Of a stretch of 64,000 nucleotides of DNA, positions 60,446 through 64,000 are shown piece after piece. Positions within the stretch are counted from its first letter, which is position 1, and every line of letters begins with the position of its first letter. The notes beneath the pieces were generated by a model. The model was not told the DNA's origin. It did not search any database and saw only the letters and a program-made list of their open reading frames with translations. The DNA comes from Janibacter endophyticus (GTDB lineage Bacteria; Actinomycetota; Actinomycetes; Actinomycetales; Dermatophilaceae), in the NCBI RefSeq assembly GCF_016888335.1, contig NZ_JAFEJG010000004.1, positions 62,001 to 126,000 of the forward strand, read 5' to 3'. The position numbers were made by a program, and so were the translations under genes.

Positions 60446-61135
60446 ATGCGCCTCGCCTCGATCCGCCGCTATCCCGTGAAGTCGATGGGTGGCGAGCCGC
60501 TCGACTCGGTCGAGATCGACCGTCGTGGGCTCGCCGGAGACCGCTGGTTCGCAGTCGTCGACCAGGACGGCAAGCTCGCGTCGGGCAAGAACGGCCGCCG
60601 TTTCCGCCGACGGGACGCCGTCTTCGAGCACGGGGCCCGCACGCTCCCCACGGGTGATGTGGAGGTGACCGACGGCCGATCGACCTGGCTCGTCGGCACC
60701 CCCACGCTCGACGACAGCCTGAGCGCGGCGATGGGCGCGGCCGTCGAGGTCCGGCGCGAGACGGCCGTGTCGCACCAGGACAGCGGGCAGGTCTCGCTCG
60801 TCGGCTCGGCGACGCTCGACTGGTTCGCGCGCGAGTGGGGCATCGACGCCGACCCGCGACGGCTGCGGGTCAACCTCGTCGTCGAGACCGACCAGCCCTT
60901 CGTCGAGGAGCGCTGGATCGCCCACCGGTTGACGATCGGGTCGACCGTCCTCACCGGCGACGCCAGGATCCCGCGCTGCCGGATGATCGACCTCGCCCAG
61001 GACGGAGCCTCCGCCGAGGAGCGCTGGCTGACCCGCCTCACCCAGGAGCGCGACATGTGCGCCGCCGTCTACCTCGACGTCACGACGCCCGGCACGGTCA
61101 GCGTCGGTGACGCCGTGCAGGTCCAGCGGCCCTGA
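60446..61135 (+). CDS. MOSC domain protein
   Basis: 229 residues: N-terminal MOSC beta-barrel (RLASIRRYPVKSMGGEPLDS, RGLAGDRWFAVVDQDGKLAS) and C-terminal MOSC domain (RLRVNLVVETDQPFVEERWI, IPRCRMIDLAQDG with the conserved Cys). MOSC proteins bind Mo-cofactor sulfur or reduce N-hydroxylated compounds. Together with modABC, molybdoenzyme metabolism is implied. ATG at 60446. The stop abuts the convergent HIBCH gene. Confidence 0.9.
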   Translation: MRLASIRRYPVKSMGGEPLDSVEIDRRGLAGDRWFAVVDQDGKLASGKNGRRFRRRDAVFEHGARTLPTGDVEVTDGRSTWLVGTPTLDDSLSAAMGAAVEVRRETAVSHQDSGQVSLVGSATLDWFAREWGIDADPRRLRVNLVVETDQPFVEERWIAHRLTIGSTVLTGDARIPRCRMIDLAQDGASAEERWLTRLTQERDMCAAVYLDVTTPGTVSVGDAVQVQRP

Positions 61136-62134
61136 TCACGGGAAGAAGGCGAGTACCTCGTCGCGCGTGACGTCCTCGATCCGGGCGTGCCGCCACGTCG
61201 GGTCGCGGTCCTTGTCGACGAGCTGCGCACGGACCCCCTCCGCGAAGTCGCTGCCGTCCAGCATCCGCGACGCGATGACCCCGTCGGTCTCGAGCACCTC
61301 GGAGAGCGACCCCGCCGTGAGGGCGCGGCGGAGCGCCTCCAGCGTGATCGCGACCGCCAGCGGCGAGCGCGACCGGATCGTCGCGGCCGCTGCCCGCGCC
61401 TCCGGAGACGACGACGTCTCGAGCCGCTCGACGATCGCCACCGGGTCGTCACCCGCGTAGCACTCGTCGATCCAGGCCCTTGCCGCCGCAAGACCCGACG
61501 GCGGGTCGACCCGACCGACCGAGGCCGAGGGGGCGTCCCCCTTCGCCAGGCCGTCGAGCACGTCACCGACCCCGGACGACTCGACGAGGGTGTCCGCGAG
61601 CCCGAGCGCGACGGCGTCGCCGGCGCCGAAGGTCATGCCCGTGAGCGCGACGTGCGTCCCGAGCTCCCCCGGCGAGCGGGAGAGCCGATAGGTCGCGCCG
61701 ACGTCGGGGAAGAAGCCGATGATCGTCTCGGGCATCGCCATCTGGGTGCGCTCGGTGACGATGCGCAGGTCGGCGTTCATACCGAGCCCGACACCGCCGC
61801 CCATCGTGATGCCGTCCATCACCGCGACGACCGGCTTGTCGTACTCGGCGACAGCGAGGTCGACGGCGTACTCCATCCGGAAGAACCGCGTGCCGTCGCC
61901 ACCGTCGAGGTGCGCCTGGCGCACGGCCCGCACGTCACCGCCGGCGCAGAAGCCACGCTCTCCGGCCCCGACCATCGCGACGGCCCGCACCCGGTCGTCG
62001 TGGCGCCACGCCTCGAGCGCCTCGGGCAGGGCCTCCATCATCGAGACGTCGAGCGCGTTGATCGCCCTCGGCCGGTTGAGCGTGAGGAGACCGAGGCTGC
62101 CCCGGACCTCGGCGAGGACGGTCGGCTCGGTCAC
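61136..62134 (-). CDS. 3-hydroxyisobutyryl-CoA hydrolase (enoyl-CoA hydratase fold)
   Basis: 332 residues. Crotonase fold with HIBCH features: LTLNRPRAINALDVSMMEAL, GAGERGFCAGGDVRAVRQAH, ITMGGGVGLGMNADLRIVTE, MPETIIGFFPDVGATYRLSR (hydrolase Glu and Asp), LGTHVALTGMTFGAGDA. Valine catabolism: frees 3-hydroxyisobutyrate. GTG at 62134 overlaps the stop of the osmolyte-binding protein gene by 4 bp, an unusual operon partner. Confidence 0.92.
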   Translation of the reverse strand: MTEPTVLAEVRGSLGLLTLNRPRAINALDVSMMEALPEALEAWRHDDRVRAVAMVGAGERGFCAGGDVRAVRQAHLDGGDGTRFFRMEYAVDLAVAEYDKPVVAVMDGITMGGGVGLGMNADLRIVTERTQMAMPETIIGFFPDVGATYRLSRSPGELGTHVALTGMTFGAGDAVALGLADTLVESSGVGDVLDGLAKGDAPSASVGRVDPPSGLAAARAWIDECYAGDDPVAIVERLETSSSPEARAAAATIRSRSPLAVAITLEALRRALTAGSLSEVLETDGVIASRMLDGSDFAEGVRAQLVDKDRDPTWRHARIEDVTRDEVLAFFP

Positions 62135-63060
62135 GCCAGGCCCGCGTCCTTGAGGAAGCCCTCGGCGACCTCCTTGTGGTCCTTCTTCTGGATGTCGGTC
62201 TGCTGGAGCAGCTCGGAGAGCTTCTCGGTCGTCAGCGCCTTGGAGACCTCGTCGAGGACGTCATCGACGTCGTCCTCGACGTCCTCGCGGACGAGCGGCA
62301 CGACGTTCTGGCTGCCGTAGAGCTTCTTGGTGTCCTCGAGGACGACGAAGTCGTTGGCCGGGATGTTGGGGTCGGTGCTGAAGATGTTGGCGACGTCGAC
62401 CTGGCCGTTCTTCAGGGCCTGGACCATCGCCTGGCCGGCCTTGAGCGGGCGGAAGGTCCCGAACTCAATGTCGTAGGTCTTCTTCAGCCCCGGGATGCCC
62501 TGGGCACGGTCCTTGAACTCCGCCGGCGCGGCGAGGGTGAGGTCCTTGGCGATCGGCTGGAGGTCCTCGATGGTCTTGAGGCCCTTGCTGTCCGCGGTCT
62601 CCTTGGTGACGACCAGGGCGTCGTTGTCCTCGGCCGCCGACTTCTCCAGCAGCTCCAGCCCGTCGGGCACGACCTCCTCGGCCGCGTCGTACGTCTTGTC
62701 CGGGTCGGTCTCGGCGAACTCCTGGTCGTAGTAGAGCGCCAGCGCGCCGGTGTACTCCGGGACGACGCTGATCGAGCCGTCCTCGAGCGCCTTGAGGTAG
62801 ACCTCGCGTGAGCCGATGCCCGTCTTGGTGCTGGCGTCGACCCCCTTGGCCCGGAGCGCGCCGGCGTAGATCTCGGCGAGCAGGATCGACTCGGAGAAGT
62901 CGGCGGAGCCGACGACGACGGCCTTGCCGCCACCCTCCGACCCACCTCCCGATGTCGAGGTCGAGGACGACAGCGGGTCGCTGCCGCCACCGCACGCGGT
63001 GAGGCCGAGGGCGGCAGCCGCGGTGAGGGTGATCGCCGAGCGGCGGGTGGGACGGGTCAT
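62131..63060 (-). CDS. Glycine betaine/choline-type ABC substrate-binding lipoprotein
   Basis: 309 residues. Lipobox LTAC, Ser/Gly linker, then an OpuAC fold: VVVGSADFSESILLAEIYAG, GIGSREVYLKALEDGSISVV, VPEYTGALALYYDQEF, FGTFRPLKAGQAMVQALKNG, DVANIFSTDPNIPANDFVVL. Binds quaternary amine osmolytes in the OpuC/ProX/OsmF group. Start at ATG 63060. Ends the transporter operon before HIBCH. Confidence 0.93.
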   Translation of the reverse strand: MTRPTRRSAITLTAAAALGLTACGGGSDPLSSSTSTSGGGSEGGGKAVVVGSADFSESILLAEIYAGALRAKGVDASTKTGIGSREVYLKALEDGSISVVPEYTGALALYYDQEFAETDPDKTYDAAEEVVPDGLELLEKSAAEDNDALVVTKETADSKGLKTIEDLQPIAKDLTLAAPAEFKDRAQGIPGLKKTYDIEFGTFRPLKAGQAMVQALKNGQVDVANIFSTDPNIPANDFVVLEDTKKLYGSQNVVPLVREDVEDDVDDVLDEVSKALTTEKLSELLQQTDIQKKDHKEVAEGFLKDAGLA

Positions 63061-63821
63061 GGGGTACCTCCGGTGGTGGTGACGGGGTCGGTGTTGGACA
63101 GGCGGGTGGCCGGGCGAAGGGGGGTCCGCCTCCGGCCACGGGCGGGCCGGGACGTGAGCCCGGGCGAGACGACGAGGCGCTGGACGACGGCGAGCACGCC
63201 GTCGAGCGCGAGTGCGAGGAGGGCGACGAGGAGGGCACCGCCGGCGGTCTGGGCGTAGTCCTGGACTGCGAGACCGTCGATGATGAAGCGGCCGAGCCCG
63301 CCGAGACCGATGAAGGCGGCGACCGTCGCCGTCGCGACGACCTGGAGGGTCGCGGAGCGGATGCCGGAGAGGACGAGTGGGAGGGCGACGGGCACCTCGA
63401 CGCCCCAGAGCACCTGGCGGCCGGTCATGCCGATGCCTCGGGCGGCGTCGCGGGCCGCGGGGTCGACCGCCTCGATCCCCGCGTAGACACCGGAGAGGAT
63501 CGGCGGGATCGCGAGCAGCGAGAGCACGACGATGCTCGGGACGAGGAAGGCGGTCGTGCGCCCGAGGTACGGCCCGAGCCAGAGCGCGAGGGCGAAGAGC
63601 AGGCCGAGCGTCGGGACGGCCCGGACCGCGTTGGCCGCGGAGATGAGCCAGCGGCCCCGGCCGGTGTGGCCGACCCAGAGCCCGATCGGCAGCGCGATCG
63701 CCAGCGCGAAGGCCATCGCCAGCGCCGTGTAGAGGAGGTGCTCGACGAGCCGGTCGAGGATCATCCCGTCGCCGGTCCAGCTCTCGGCGGAGGTGAGCCA
63801 GGCGATGACGTCGGCGATCAT
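63057..63821 (-). CDS. Osmolyte ABC transporter permease 1
   Basis: 254 residues, six helices: LLYTALAMAFALAIALPIGL, ANAVRAVPTLGLLFALALWL, EAA-like DPAARDAARGIGMTGRQVLW, ATVAAFIGLGGLGRFIIDGL. OpuCB/OpuCD family. ATG at 63821 overlaps the next permease stop; the C-terminus is Arg/Thr-rich and cytoplasmic. Start codon of the binding protein overlaps its stop. Confidence 0.93.
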   Translation of the reverse strand: MIADVIAWLTSAESWTGDGMILDRLVEHLLYTALAMAFALAIALPIGLWVGHTGRGRWLISAANAVRAVPTLGLLFALALWLGPYLGRTTAFLVPSIVVLSLLAIPPILSGVYAGIEAVDPAARDAARGIGMTGRQVLWGVEVPVALPLVLSGIRSATLQVVATATVAAFIGLGGLGRFIIDGLAVQDYAQTAGGALLVALLALALDGVLAVVQRLVVSPGLTSRPARGRRRTPLRPATRLSNTDPVTTTGGTP

Positions 63822-64000
63822 GCGGCACTCCCCTGCCGGACCCGCACCCACGGCGTGAGCAGGCGCTCGACCCCCCGGATGGCGACGTCGAAGAGGAGCG
63901 CGAGGAGCACGCAGCCGAGGATCCCGGCGACGAGCTCACCGGGGATGTCTCTGTTGTAGCCGTCGACGAGCAGGTCGCCGAGCTGGGAGATCCCGACGAG
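63818..64000 (-). CDS. Osmolyte ABC transporter permease 2 (5' part outside window)
   Basis: The C-terminal 60 residues of a second OpuC-type permease: ISQLGDLLVDGYNRDIPGEL, VAGILGCVLLALLFDVAIRG, VERLLTPWVRVRQGSAA then stop at 63818. The rest lies beyond the window. Overlaps permease 1 by 4 bp. Confidence 0.9.
   Translation of the reverse strand, partial: LVGISQLGDLLVDGYNRDIPGELVAGILGCVLLALLFDVAIRGVERLLTPWVRVRQGSAA

Noticed and set aside
1338-63122. CGAAGGGG as an FtsK-orienting (KOPS/SRS-like) sequence
   Set aside because: GAGAAGGG-type SRS and KOPS are strongly strand-biased; here both orientations are about equal (28 versus 30), so polarity is lacking in this window.

Overview
The window is chromosomal sequence of a high-G+C actinobacterium. 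Evidence: many GTG/TTG starts, short SRP RNA beside dnaX, GTP-type PEP carboxykinase, LCP wall ligase with LytR_C, fused PntA, IcmF. Gene content fits the Intrasporangiaceae/Dermatophilaceae (Janibacter-like), but this is an inference and no 16S gene is present. I see no prophage, IS transposase, CRISPR array or conventional defence island; gene density is high.

Layout. 1-5.8 kb: 3' part of dnaX, an AbiEi/DUF559-like gene fitted exactly between two pairs of palindromes, an FMN reductase, SRP RNA, DUF3817, benE, tRNA-Ser(GGA). 5.9-14 kb: prpE, an AMIN-like gene remnant, a CoA-transferase, then nrtR and nadABC with a perfect palindrome as likely NrtR operator. 14-20 kb: HerA-like ATPase, envelope proteins, tRNA-Ser(CGA), tadA, upp, PH-domain protein. 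20-30 kb: PadR module with operator, pntAB, sunset-domain protein, PLP enzyme plus MFS carrier, YtrA-type GntR-ABC module. 30-37 kb: aminotransferase, two crcB genes, a MarR/icmF divergent pair, two DUF202 proteins, a metal/cobalamin-receptor-like protein, with several families of small repeats. 37-48 kb: gluABCD-like uptake operon, secreted subtilisin, two acyl-CoA dehydrogenases, pckG, cutA, tRNA-Arg. 48-54 kb: molbindin-like regulator with modABC, tRNA-Ser(GCT), LCP ligase, cspA, aroQ and tRNA-Ser(TGA). 54-64 kb: cysE, cysK, a 1212-residue EtfD-like Fe-S membrane oxidoreductase with a repetitive tail, MOSC protein, HIBCH and an OpuC-type osmolyte transporter running off the end.

Functional theme. 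PrpE, CoA-transferase, IcmF, two acyl-CoA dehydrogenases, 3-hydroxyisobutyryl-CoA hydrolase, the EtfD-like protein and PckG together suggest active short/branched-chain acyl-CoA catabolism feeding gluconeogenesis. NadABC and PntAB supply and balance pyridine nucleotides. CysE/CysK, AroQ, Upp and TadA are housekeeping.

The most unusual signals are not genes. (1) The octamer CGAAGGGG/CCCCTTCG occurs about 58 times in 64 kb by hand count, evenly on both strands, in genes and in terminator stems. (2) A 45-nt palindrome occurs as three tandem pairs with an exact 62-bp period. (3) Two further small repeat families and a 19-bp inverted repeat lie in and between genes. (4) The aroQ start codon lies one nucleotide after a tRNA. 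(5) The EtfD-like protein has a tail with eight Asn-Ala-x-Pro-Ser-Trp-Glu-type motifs.
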